From: Alkalibacillus flavidus
GTDB lineage: Bacteria; Bacillota; Bacilli; Bacillales; Alkalibacillaceae
NCBI RefSeq assembly: GCF_040545925.1
Contig: NZ_JBEPMX010000001.1
Coordinates: forward strand, 1 to 64,000
Reading direction: 5' to 3'
Length of the DNA: 64,000 nucleotides
The translations under genes were made by a program, and so were the position numbers. The notes under the pieces were generated by a model that saw nothing but the letters and a program-made list of their open reading frames with translations, was not told where the DNA came from and made no database searches. This document shows positions 7,236-15,096 of this stretch, in pieces. Each line of letters opens with the position of its first letter. The first letter of the stretch is position 1.

Positions 7236-7262
7236 GCATCGGAGCGATTAAAGCTCCGATGC
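7236..7262 (-). terminator. Terminator of the subtilisin-like protease gene
   Basis: Perfect 10-bp stem (GCATCGGAGC with GCTCCGATGC) and a 7-nt loop, followed on the minus strand by TTTTTATA. Confidence 0.9.
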
Positions 7263-7272
7263 TTTCCTTATC

Positions 7273-9741
7273 TTATTCGATATTAAATTCTCCTAGGACC
7301 CAGCCTTCTTCTTTGTCACCTTTACCGACAAAGACGACGAAATTATAGCCGTCGGATGGAAGTAAAGCTGGTAGTTGTGGCAGGATCGGGCTTGCGTCAA
7401 TCGTGAAGTTGTGTTCGCCTGCGGTTTGTGGTCCCGCCTGAGCAATCACAGCTCCTGCAGATAAGCCAGCGTCGTAAATCGCAAAGTCGACGTATTCGAT
7501 GTCATAGTTAAAACCTAGCGTCACGTCGAAAATACCTTGGTCGAGCGTAAAATTACCAAAATCGAGTAAATCGTCAATTTCGAAGACGTCGTAAGGGTCT
7601 TGGACGAATAAGACAGTCGGAATTTCGATTGTCTCATCGTCGCCTGTTAACGTGATTAACCCTTCGTAATATCCGCCTTCAAGTTTGCCCGCATCGACTT
7701 GAACATTCATATTCACTTGTTGTGTGCCGCCCGCTTTGACGTTTAAATTGTTGCTCGTCATGACTTTAATATGGTTGTTCCCATCAAATAATGTGACGTC
7801 CATATCATAGCGTTGACGTTCGTTCGATAGATTGTCGATCTCGAAATGTTGGCGTTCGACTTGTTTGCCGTTTTCTTTTTCAAAAGTACCGAATGAGTAA
7901 GAACCAGGGGCCATGAGTGTATCTGTCGTGATAGCATCTGGAATGCGGATGCTACCTGCGCCCTGTGTATTGTTCGGATAACGTTCACCATCTAAATCTT
8001 CGAGTGGCTCAGCTGTATTCATAAGCGCGCCCTTCACATCATCGACGCCCCAGTCTGGGTTCGCATCGACTAGTAGAGCCGCAGCACCTGCGACGTGTGG
8101 GGCAGCCATGCTTGTACCAGACATTGCCGCATACGCGTGAGGCATCGCATCATTATGTGTTGGTACCGTACTAATGACACCCACACCTGGTGCGCTCACG
8201 TCAGGTTTAATCATCCACGTGTCTGTAACAGGACCGCGTGATGAAAAGTCAGCGATCATTTCGCCACTTAAACCGTCTTCTTCAATGTTAAATGACATCA
8301 TGTTGTCGCCTGATTGCACCGCTCGAGTTAACATTGCACCATCAGCTTGCGACATTTTAATCGTCGGTACAGCCATATCGCCAACGCGTGGTTGCTCGCC
8401 CTCAACATTATTGTAAATAACCATACCGATAGCGCCAGCTTCGGCAACGTTAGTCGCTTTGTCGACAAATGGATACTCGCCGCGCTCAACTAACGCAATC
8501 TTGCCGTCTAAATCAAGGCCAGCGACATCATCTGCTGAGCCTAAACCAGCTTCGACGAGTTCGTATTCGCCTTCATTTAATGCGAGTAATGCATCAGATG
8601 ACGGCGTGCCCATCACATTTGCACTGTCAAAATTTAATCCATTCAAATCAAGTGCCACATCATACAACATATACGGTAGTTCACTTGCCCCAACTGAAAT
8701 CGCTTCGCGGCTCGTACCAGGTGAGCCAACTGACCAATCGCTCGGTCCGCTATTACCGTTCGATGATACAGCGACAACGCCGTCTTGCATCGCGTTATCT
8801 AAAGCTAATGATGTCGCGAAATCAGGGTCATTGCTCGTATTGCCAAGGGATAAGTTCATCACGTCAACACCATCTTCTACGGCGCGTTCAATACCAGCGA
8901 TAACATTGTCTGTCGTGCCGTTTCCACCAGGGCCGAGTACGCGGTAACCGAGTAGGTCAACATCTGGCGCGACACCTTTGATCAATCCGTTCGCCGCAAT
9001 CGTACCAGCAACGTGCGAGCCATGATTCGTCACTTCGCCTTGGTCGGGTTGCGTTTCTTGTGGGTCGAGGTCTTGATCAACGAAATCATAGCCTTTATAG
9101 TCGCCGAATGCGTGATCGAGGTCAGGGTGTGTGTAATCAACCCCCGTATCAATCACGGCGACCGTAATGCCTTCACCTGTGTATCCAAGGTCATTCCACA
9201 CATCTGGTGCGCCAATATGTGGTGCTGTATCGATCATCTCAGGTGAGACTTCGTTTTGACCAAAAGATTGCTCACTCACCTTTGTCACCTCGTGTGTGAC
9301 GTTTGGATAAACCGCCTCGACACCGTCAAGAGCGGTAATCGCGCGAATATCCTTTTGTTTCACATCGAGTGAAAAACCACTAAAAACATAATCGTATTCG
9401 CGTCCAATGTCACTAGAGCTAGTAATCGACTCAATGCGTTTAATCACATCAGCCCGCTCACTTTCAAGTTGGTCGCGGTCCACATAAAGATCTTGGTGTT
9501 TACCTTCTAAAACAGAAGGCGATGTCATTTCGACAATAACGGTCACCTTCTCATCTGAGTCGTAATCAAACTCTCCGTGGATCGTCCCTGTGCGCGTCAT
9601 GTCTTGCGTTTGTTCTGTATCGTGATGTTTTTGTTTGCCTTTACTTTTCGCTTCCACATGACTTGTTGATGTGATGAATACACTGAAAACGAGTAGTAGA
9701 GCGAGGATGCTAAATAATGCTTTGTGTAACCTTCTCGACAT
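7273..9741 (-). CDS. Vpr-like extracellular subtilisin-family serine protease
   Basis: An 822-aa secreted S8 peptidase. A signal peptide (about 1-31) and an I9-type propeptide (about 60-155) precede the catalytic domain. The triad is visible as Asp198 (VIDTG), His240 (NHGSHVAGT) and Ser544 (GTSMAAPH), with Asn in SSNGNSG at about 329. A protease-associated domain (about 375-485) is inserted between His and Ser, as in B. subtilis Vpr, and the C-terminal 200 residues form beta-sandwich modules. Length and order match Vpr (806 aa). The acidic composition suits a saline environment. It probably digests external protein. Confidence 0.92.
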   Translation of the reverse strand: MSRRLHKALFSILALLLVFSVFITSTSHVEAKSKGKQKHHDTEQTQDMTRTGTIHGEFDYDSDEKVTVIVEMTSPSVLEGKHQDLYVDRDQLESERADVIKRIESITSSSDIGREYDYVFSGFSLDVKQKDIRAITALDGVEAVYPNVTHEVTKVSEQSFGQNEVSPEMIDTAPHIGAPDVWNDLGYTGEGITVAVIDTGVDYTHPDLDHAFGDYKGYDFVDQDLDPQETQPDQGEVTNHGSHVAGTIAANGLIKGVAPDVDLLGYRVLGPGGNGTTDNVIAGIERAVEDGVDVMNLSLGNTSNDPDFATSLALDNAMQDGVVAVSSNGNSGPSDWSVGSPGTSREAISVGASELPYMLYDVALDLNGLNFDSANVMGTPSSDALLALNEGEYELVEAGLGSADDVAGLDLDGKIALVERGEYPFVDKATNVAEAGAIGMVIYNNVEGEQPRVGDMAVPTIKMSQADGAMLTRAVQSGDNMMSFNIEEDGLSGEMIADFSSRGPVTDTWMIKPDVSAPGVGVISTVPTHNDAMPHAYAAMSGTSMAAPHVAGAAALLVDANPDWGVDDVKGALMNTAEPLEDLDGERYPNNTQGAGSIRIPDAITTDTLMAPGSYSFGTFEKENGKQVERQHFEIDNLSNERQRYDMDVTLFDGNNHIKVMTSNNLNVKAGGTQQVNMNVQVDAGKLEGGYYEGLITLTGDDETIEIPTVLFVQDPYDVFEIDDLLDFGNFTLDQGIFDVTLGFNYDIEYVDFAIYDAGLSAGAVIAQAGPQTAGEHNFTIDASPILPQLPALLPSDGYNFVVFVGKGDKEEGWVLGEFNIE

Positions 9742-9972
9742 GCCATTCCCTCCTTAAAATTTTGCCTAATGGCTTACATATAAGTTATTCCATAAGGGGT
9801 AGGGCTTTTCCTTGAGTCTAATTAACTAATTAAAAGAAAATTTTGACGATTGTGTTTAAAACTTGTGATAACGGGGATTGTTTAGTAGGTTTGTCGAAAA
9901 GTGGATAGGGCTTTCGTTTTGGTTTTCGACGGTCTTTTTTGGTGGGGATGATGTGATGGGGGTGTTTAGGCC
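9742..9972. other. Intergenic region upstream of the protease gene
   Basis: The region must contain the protease promoter on the minus strand. One isolated TTATTCCATAA core occurs at 9785-9795, with no neighbour 21 bp away on either side. Nothing else is recognisable. Confidence 0.4.
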
Positions 9973-10007
9973 TAAAAAAACGCCCCCGCGATAATCGCGA
10001 GAACGTT
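9973..10007 (-). terminator. Terminator of the HxlR-family regulator gene
   Basis: CTCGCGAT pairs with ATCGCG(G)G, flanked by AACG/CGTT, with seven T residues downstream on the minus strand. Confidence 0.85.
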
Positions 10008-10318
10008 TAGTCTGCTTCGACCCACTCATCAGCCCAGGCTTGAATTTGATTAAGCGCTGGTTTCAGTGACTGACCTTTATCCGTTAATGTGTATACGATC
10101 CGCACGGGGGTTTCGTCATAAACCGTCCGTGTGACGATGTCTTCTTTTTCTAGATCCTTTAATCGTTCAGATAAGACACGGCCACTGACGCCGATTGCGG
10201 ATTCTATTTCACAAAAACGCTGCGGGCCTTCTAATAGTTGAAAAACAATGAGTGACGTCCAGCGTTTGTTCATAATGGATAATGCTTTTTCAAATTTCGG
10301 GCAAATCGTTTGATCCAT
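10007..10318 (-). CDS. HxlR-family winged-helix regulator
   Basis: A 103-aa HxlR-type transcription factor. It has the conserved N-terminal Cys6 (MDQTICPKFEKAL), the recognition-helix region RFCEIESAIGVSGRVLSERLKDLE, and the wing Tyr-x-x-x-P-V-R-I-V-Y-T-L-T. Many HxlR proteins sense aldehydes, quinones or disulfide stress through that cysteine. The gene is divergent from yceI across 137 bp that hold a consensus promoter overlapped by a palindrome, so it probably controls YceI and perhaps itself. Confidence 0.93.
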   Translation of the reverse strand: MDQTICPKFEKALSIMNKRWTSLIVFQLLEGPQRFCEIESAIGVSGRVLSERLKDLEKEDIVTRTVYDETPVRIVYTLTDKGQSLKPALNQIQAWADEWVEAD

Positions 10319-10381
10319 ATGCGATCACCTCTTGTTGACATTATAACCAATAAGGTGACGTTTGAAAATCATTTTACTTAC

Positions 10382-10421
10382 TTGACTTAATTAAGTTATT
10401 TATGTATAGTTAGTTACATAA
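10382..10421 (+). promoter_or_regulatory. SigA promoter of yceI overlapped by a palindromic operator
   Basis: TTGACT (10382-10387), 17 bp, then TATAGT (10405-10410) form a good vegetative promoter. The inverted repeat TTATGTA (10400-10406) / TACATAA (10415-10421) covers the -10 and the start site, a typical repressor position. The adjacent HxlR protein is the natural candidate ligand. Confidence 0.7.
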
Positions 10422-10455
10422 AGTAAGTAACATAATTTGAAGGAGGCTATTTTTT

Positions 10456-10986
10456 ATGGCACAAGTATCACTAGACAAAGTACACAGCTCCATTGACTTC
10501 CAAGTGAAGCATATGATGGTATCAAAAGCGAAAGGTGAATTTCAAAACTTCGACGTTGAAGTAAGCGGTGATCCGAAAGATTTAAGCACGGTGAACGCCA
10601 AAGCATCGGTTTACGTCGATTCAATCGAAACGAATCAAGAAGATCGTAACGGTCACTTGAAATCAGAAGACTTTTTCGATGTTGAAAACTATCCTGAAAT
10701 CACGGTTCAATCAAAATCATTTAAACAAAAAGATGACGATGAATACGAAATGGTAGCGGATGTGACGATTAAAGGTGTCACAAATGAAGAGACATTTGAA
10801 GTCGAAGCAAACGGTGTTGCGAAAGACCCAATGAGCGGTAACATGGTTGCTGGTTTTGATATCGAAGGCAAGATTAACCGTGAAGACTACGGTCTAACAT
10901 GGAACGCGCCACTTGAAACGGGCGGCGTGTTAATCGGTAAAGACGTGAAGATTCAAGCAGCATTTGAATTTGTTGTTGAAGAATAA
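10456..10986 (+). CDS. yceI: YceI-family lipocalin-like protein
   Basis: A 176-aa YceI-type protein without a signal peptide. YceI proteins form an extended lipocalin-like barrel that binds polyisoprenoids or similar amphiphiles. Family landmarks are HSSIDFQVKHMMVSKAKGEF near the start, the NEDRNGHLKSEDFFD-like segment (here NQEDRNGHLKSEDFFDVENYP) and the REDYGLTW motif near the end. The gene is preceded by AAGGAGG, driven by the divergent promoter region it shares with the HxlR regulator, and ends in a clear terminator. The link to HxlR suggests stress-induced expression, which is inference. Confidence 0.92.
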   Translation: MAQVSLDKVHSSIDFQVKHMMVSKAKGEFQNFDVEVSGDPKDLSTVNAKASVYVDSIETNQEDRNGHLKSEDFFDVENYPEITVQSKSFKQKDDDEYEMVADVTIKGVTNEETFEVEANGVAKDPMSGNMVAGFDIEGKINREDYGLTWNAPLETGGVLIGKDVKIQAAFEFVVEE

Positions 10987-10995
10987 AGCATACTA

Positions 10996-11024
10996 AAAGA
11001 GAGGTGTCATGCCTCTCTTTTTTT
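10996..11024 (+). terminator. Terminator of yceI
   Basis: AGAGAGG pairs with CCTCTCT around TGTCATG, followed by TTTTTTTG. A 21-bp array starts 12 bp later. Confidence 0.85.
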
Positions 11025-11035
11025 GTGTATTTGAG

Positions 11036-11130
11036 GTTCGCCGTATAATCGTGCTATTTCGCCGAATGTTTCTGAAAAATCGCCGTATATCATCACTTTT
11101 TCGCCGTATCACAGCCGAATTTCGCCGTAT
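11036..11130. repeat. 21-bp-period array, TTCGCCGTAT family, 5 units
   Basis: Cores (11 bp counting one preceding base) start at 11036, 11057, 11078, 11099 and 11120, exactly 21 bp apart: TTCGCCGTAT, TTCGCCGAAT, ATCGCCGTAT, TTCGCCGTAT, TTCGCCGTAT. Spacers of 10 bp differ. A degenerate sixth unit (TTATCGGTAA) may follow at 11142. The core is unrelated to the TTATnnnATAA family but the geometry is the same. Confidence 0.93.
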
Positions 11131-11237
11131 GCAGTCAAATTTTATCGGTAACCGATCATTTTTTGATTATTCACTCATGCACAAATGCTACTTTTATTTT
11201 ATAATGGAATGAAGATATGGATTAAGGAGGGGCAGTT

Positions 11238-12608
11238 ATGCAAAATCAAGTCATTCAATTTTTGAAAGATAATCGCGAACGTCATTTAGAGGAGTTGCAA
11301 GATTTCTTAAAAATCCCGAGTATTAGTTCGTTATCTAAACATAAAGAGGATACGCTACGCGGGGCGCAATGGGTTGAGCAAGAGCTGAACAATATTGGCT
11401 TTCAAGAAGCGAAAATTATGGAGACAGACGGGCATCCAGTTGTTTACGGTGAATACATAGCAGATGGTAATGCGCCGACCGTTTTAGTGTATGGGCATTA
11501 CGACGTGCAACCCGTTGATCCGCTTCATTTATGGGATTCTGAGCCGTTCGAGCCGACGATTCGTGATGAGAAAATTTATGCGCGCGGGGCGACGGATGAT
11601 AAAGGCCAAGTGTTCATGCATTTGAAAGTGATGGAGGCGGTCATTAATCAAGATGACACGCCACCCGTTAACTTTAAAGTGTTAATCGAAGGTGAAGAGG
11701 AGATCGGGAGTCCGAACTTACCGAAGTTTGCTGAAGAAGAAGCGGACCGATTAAACGCGGATTTAGTGATCGTATCCGATTCAGCACTTGTTGAAAAAGG
11801 GAAACCGACGATTACGTACGGTCTGCGCGGATTAGCAGGCATTCAAATCGACGTAGAAGGTGCGAATAGCGATCTCCACTCTGGTGAATACGGTGGCGGG
11901 GTCGTCAATCCGATTCATGCGCTCGTTAAAATTGTCGATTCGTTCCGCGATGATAATAATCGGATTCAAGTTGAAGACTTTTATCGTGATATCCCGGAGC
12001 TCACGCAGGATGAACGTGATGCGCTAGCGCGGGTGGCGGTTGATGAAGATCAATTAAAAGATGATCTCGGGGTTCCAGCGTTAGACGGTGAAGCAGGATA
12101 TTCGTATGTTGAACGTACATCAGTCCGCCCAACACTTGAGGTGAACGGCATTTACGGTGGTTTCCAAGGTGAAGGAATAAAAACTGTTTTACCAAAGCAG
12201 GCGACAGCGAAAATTACGTGCCGTCTTGTGCCAGATCAAGACCCTGAGCATATCGTGGAGCAATTAACGAAACATGTACACGCGAATGCGCCAGTCGGTG
12301 TCGACGTGAGCGTAACGCCATTTGATAAAGGTAAACCTTATGTAACGCCATTTGACCACCCAGTGATTCAAAAGGCAGCACAAGCTTACGAAACGGTTTA
12401 TCAAAACGACACAGCGTACATCCGCGGTGGTGGGTCGATTCCGATCGTTGCTGAGCTCGATCGTATTTTGAACGTGCCGGTTGTTTTAATGGGCTTCGGC
12501 TTACCAGATGAAAACTTACACGCACCAAATGAGCACTTCCACTTGGAGAACTTTGACCAAGGAATGGAAACGCTCGTGCGTTATATGTATTTACTAGGTG
12601 AATCTTAA
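11238..12608 (+). CDS. M20-family dipeptidase
   Basis: A 456-aa zinc peptidase of the M20 (ArgE/DapE/carnosinase-like) family. Metal and catalytic motifs are visible: YGHYDVQPVDP (His and catalytic Asp), ARGATDDKGQ, the general-base EGEEEIGSPN, and VIVSDSALV. The dimerisation domain occupies the middle (about 195-350), and the C-terminal RGGGSIPIVAEL and HAPNEHFHLENF supply the last metal ligand. Length matches PRK08201-type dipeptidases. It should hydrolyse dipeptides in the cytoplasm. GGAGG lies 8 bp before the ATG, and the gene is monocistronic between an array and a terminator. Confidence 0.9.
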   Translation: MQNQVIQFLKDNRERHLEELQDFLKIPSISSLSKHKEDTLRGAQWVEQELNNIGFQEAKIMETDGHPVVYGEYIADGNAPTVLVYGHYDVQPVDPLHLWDSEPFEPTIRDEKIYARGATDDKGQVFMHLKVMEAVINQDDTPPVNFKVLIEGEEEIGSPNLPKFAEEEADRLNADLVIVSDSALVEKGKPTITYGLRGLAGIQIDVEGANSDLHSGEYGGGVVNPIHALVKIVDSFRDDNNRIQVEDFYRDIPELTQDERDALARVAVDEDQLKDDLGVPALDGEAGYSYVERTSVRPTLEVNGIYGGFQGEGIKTVLPKQATAKITCRLVPDQDPEHIVEQLTKHVHANAPVGVDVSVTPFDKGKPYVTPFDHPVIQKAAQAYETVYQNDTAYIRGGGSIPIVAELDRILNVPVVLMGFGLPDENLHAPNEHFHLENFDQGMETLVRYMYLLGES

Positions 12609-12609
12609 A

Positions 12610-12645
12610 GTGCGAGTCCGACTACTTGGGTGGTCGGGCTTTTTA
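12610..12645 (+). terminator. Terminator of the dipeptidase gene
   Basis: CCGACTAC pairs with GTGGTCGG around TTGG, followed by GCTTTTTAA. Confidence 0.8.
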
Positions 12646-12666
12646 ATATACCTTGTGCGTATACAT

Positions 12667-12691
12667 AAAAAAGACTGGCCTAAGCCAGCCT
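12667..12691 (-). terminator. Terminator of the GlsB/YeaQ-type gene
   Basis: GGCTGGC pairs with GCCAGTC on the minus strand, followed by TTTTTTAT. Confidence 0.75.
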
Positions 12692-12693
12692 TC

Positions 12694-12939
12694 TTACTTC
12701 ACGATTTTCATAATGAGGCTTAAAATGGCGACGACGATAACCGCGCCGACAATCGCAGGGAAAATCGCGATCCCCATCACTTCAGGGCCGATTTTGCCGA
12801 ATAAGGATTGACCGATATACGCGCCAATAAAACCACTGACAATATTAGCGATCACACCGCCTGGAGTGCCACCGATCAGCATTCCGCCAATCCAACCGAT
12901 AAGACCGCCAACGATAATAAATAATATAAGTTCTAACAT
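12694..12939 (-). CDS. GlsB/YeaQ/YmgE-family stress membrane protein
   Basis: An 81-aa, almost entirely hydrophobic protein with three predicted helices and the glycine-rich pattern of the transglycosylase-associated family (GGLIGWIGGMLIGG, then NIVSGFIGAYIG). The family is stress-induced in several bacteria but its biochemical role is unknown. A clear AAGGAG site precedes the ATG. It is a single gene with its own terminator, converging with the dipeptidase gene. Confidence 0.9.
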   Translation of the reverse strand: MLELILFIIVGGLIGWIGGMLIGGTPGGVIANIVSGFIGAYIGQSLFGKIGPEVMGIAIFPAIVGAVIVVAILSLIMKIVK

Positions 12940-13172
12940 CTGTTAACACTCCTTTTGTCCTTTTATTTAAGCGTTACCCGTGTTGTCGCATGTCGTAAAC
13001 ATTTAATGTTAAATTGGCGAAATACCTCCAAATACAATAATCCACCTGAAAAATCGACGATATTTCATAAAACAATGCAATAACTGCGGTGTAAAAATCA
13101 CAATTTTCTGAATTGACGCTTTTAACCCTTTCCATCTATAATAAAAGAACAGACAGGAGAGAAGGTGATCAC

Positions 13173-14852
13173 ATGGGTATTTTCATGCGTGATGTGCTTG
13201 GTTTGGATATGATGAGAGAGGCTGTTGTGCATACGGGTAATGCTGTGCTTGATCAGGATCAAATCGAGTGGATTTCGATGATTGAATATCCCGTTGAAAA
13301 TTTTGTCCGTAAACATGAATTCGTCCTGACGACGGGGATGGGGTGCGAAGAGGATCCTGCTTTGTTTCGGACGTTTGTGCAAGATGTGATCGATTCTGGT
13401 GCGACAGCTTTAGCCGTTGCAACGGGGCGTTACGTTTATAATATACCACAAGATGTGATTACATTAGCTGAAGCATGCGAGTTTATTTTAGTCGAAGTGC
13501 CATGGCAGACGCGCTTTTCAGATCTCATTCACCGCGTAATTCAATTGTTAAATGATGAAAATGAAGCGAATCGGAACAAAGCAGAAGCGCTCAGGCAGCG
13601 GTTAACGACAAGTGTGCTGAACGGCTGCACGTTAGAGGAACTAATGGACCAATTATATGAAGCGATTCAAATCCCCGTTGCGATTAGTGATGATGAAAAA
13701 AATGTCCGCGCGAATTGTGATTTTGATTCAGATGTAATCGCCGCGTTGAATGGCGAACGGGATATCTCGGTTGAAAAATTACGCCAACCGGACTTGCCGC
13801 TGACCGAACACCCACTTTATCACCATTTAGATCAATATATTGTCGGCGAGAAAACATGTTATGAGTTGACGATTTTATCAAATAGTAAAAAACAAGGGTA
13901 TTTACTCGTGATGCCTGAGTCGGCTGAACAGCTTAATTGGTTTACGATGCACGCCTTAGAGCACGGTTTGACGGCATGTGCGCTTTATTTTTTAACGGAA
14001 AATGCGGTGGAAAAAACAGAAATTCGGTTGAAGGATAATTTTGTGTTGCAGCTGGCGAAAGATGATACAGCACTTGATGTGAAAATGCTCTCCAAAGGGG
14101 AATTGCTCGGTTATGATTTAACGCGAGCGTATGCATGTATTGTGGGCGATTTTCGGTTGAAAGCGGATGAAACCGACTGGCAAGACACCCAAGATCAATC
14201 AGGGCAGTCGTCGTTACATAGTTTGAATTATTACGTGCAAAAGGAAATCACGCATGCGAGTCAGCAGTTTGACCGGCGCACGATGTCGTCATTCGATGAA
14301 GGTGAAGTGATCATCTTTTTAGAAATTGAAGCGTCGGGCTATCAAGAAACGGTGAATCATTTTTTAGATATGGTGGAACGCCGGTTGCACGATCAGTTGG
14401 CTCATGTGTATTTTGCGTGGGGCATTGGTTTGCATGGTGACGGGATGCGTGCGTTTTATGAAAGTTATCAAGAAGCGCGGACGGCACTCGATATTCATAC
14501 AGAAGAGCACGGGTTTGGCGAGCGGACGTTTTTCGAAGAGACGAAGGTGAATCGGTTGCTTATGAATATTGCGGGAAATGATGCGCTGATTGAGATGGTG
14601 CAAGAGACGGTTAGTCCATTGATTGACTATGATCGTAAGCGGCAAACCGATTTGATTCACACATTTATGACGTATCAAAAATATAAAGGGAACGTCAGTC
14701 AGACTGCGCGCGCGTTAAATTTGCACCGGCAGTCGTTGTTGTACCGGCTTAGAAATATCGAGCAGTTGACCGGTTTGACGTTAGTCGATGCGGATGACTC
14801 GTTTATGCTGGAGTTGAGCGTCCGATTATGGTTGCTCAAGCAATTTAAATAG
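13173..14852 (+). CDS. PucR-family transcriptional regulator
   Basis: A 559-aa regulator with an N-terminal PucR sensory domain (about 5-125), a central region with a GGDEF-like fold that lacks catalytic signature residues, and a C-terminal PucR helix-turn-helix (YKGNVSQTARALNLHRQSLLYRLRNIEQLTG, about 500-535). PucR-type proteins activate purine, proline or other nitrogen-compound catabolism. The start at 13173 has GAGAAGGTGATC upstream; a reading from 13113 would add 20 unlikely residues. The gene ends in a strong terminator directly before the doeA-like gene, whose upstream region carries paired inverted repeats. It most likely controls that gene. Confidence 0.9.
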   Translation: MGIFMRDVLGLDMMREAVVHTGNAVLDQDQIEWISMIEYPVENFVRKHEFVLTTGMGCEEDPALFRTFVQDVIDSGATALAVATGRYVYNIPQDVITLAEACEFILVEVPWQTRFSDLIHRVIQLLNDENEANRNKAEALRQRLTTSVLNGCTLEELMDQLYEAIQIPVAISDDEKNVRANCDFDSDVIAALNGERDISVEKLRQPDLPLTEHPLYHHLDQYIVGEKTCYELTILSNSKKQGYLLVMPESAEQLNWFTMHALEHGLTACALYFLTENAVEKTEIRLKDNFVLQLAKDDTALDVKMLSKGELLGYDLTRAYACIVGDFRLKADETDWQDTQDQSGQSSLHSLNYYVQKEITHASQQFDRRTMSSFDEGEVIIFLEIEASGYQETVNHFLDMVERRLHDQLAHVYFAWGIGLHGDGMRAFYESYQEARTALDIHTEEHGFGERTFFEETKVNRLLMNIAGNDALIEMVQETVSPLIDYDRKRQTDLIHTFMTYQKYKGNVSQTARALNLHRQSLLYRLRNIEQLTGLTLVDADDSFMLELSVRLWLLKQFK

Positions 14853-14863
14853 GGGATAAGGAA

Positions 14864-14889
14864 AAACTTGGCCGCGGCCAAGTTTTTTT
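14864..14889 (+). terminator. Terminator of the PucR-type gene
   Basis: Near-perfect hairpin (AACTTGGCC with GGCCAAGTT, loop GC) followed by eight T residues. Confidence 0.93.
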
Positions 14890-14902
14890 TGTTTTATGAA
14901 AG

Positions 14903-14934
14903 TTGTTAGACAAAGTCGTCACATTGTCTAACAA
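14903..14934. promoter_or_regulatory. Perfect inverted repeat, candidate operator upstream of doeA
   Basis: TTGTTAGACAA (14903-14913) and TTGTCTAACAA (14924-14934) are exact reverse complements separated by 10 bp. Each 11-bp half is itself nearly palindromic (TTGT...ACAA), and their starts are 21 bp apart, two helical turns. This suits two dimers bound on one DNA face. It lies after the regulator's terminator and well upstream of the gene start. Confidence 0.7.
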
Positions 14935-14951
14935 TCTTGGTGCAACAATAA

Positions 14952-14965
14952 TGGTAGCGCTTTCA
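14952..14965. promoter_or_regulatory. Candidate cre site (CcpA)
   Basis: TGGTAGCGCTTTCA fits the catabolite-responsive element pattern (TG--A-CG-TT-CA). Its place upstream of the doeA-like gene suggests carbon catabolite control. Confidence 0.55.
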
Positions 14966-14966
14966 A

Positions 14967-15005
14967 AAAGTGTATAAAACCTGCCCGAAAAACTTCATAC
15001 ACTTT
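14967..15005 (+). promoter_or_regulatory. Second inverted repeat and -10 region before doeA
   Basis: AAAGTGTAT (14967-14975) and ATACACTTT (14997-15005) form a perfect 9-bp inverted repeat. A consensus TATAAT lies downstream at 15035-15040 with no good -35 at normal spacing, which points to activator dependence. Confidence 0.55.
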
Positions 15006-15096
15006 GCACATTATCAAACCGGACCGAACGGGAATATAATGAACATAACAAAACATTTAAAATATTCAGTTAATTGAAAAGAAGGGAGGCGTTACA

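Noticed and set aside
9785..9795. Another TTATnnnATAA core upstream of the Vpr-like gene
   Set aside because: It is single; no core lies 21 bp to either side, so it is not an array.
11009..11212. A heptad-repeat coding frame over the TTCGCCGTAT array (Phe-Arg-Arg-Ile every 7 residues)
   Set aside because: A 21-bp period always gives a 7-residue repeat in an open frame. The frame starts inside the yceI terminator without a ribosome site, and the TTAT-family arrays contain stops in most frames.
11238..12608. The M20 dipeptidase as the missing deacetylase of the ectoine pathway
   Set aside because: Its motifs fit general dipeptidases, it is separated by other genes and terminators, and DoeB belongs to a different family.
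13011..13065. A degenerate TTCGCCGTAT-type array upstream of the PucR gene
   Set aside because: The two similar stretches (AAATTGGCGA and AAATCGACGA) are 40 bp apart, out of 21-bp register, with no unit between.
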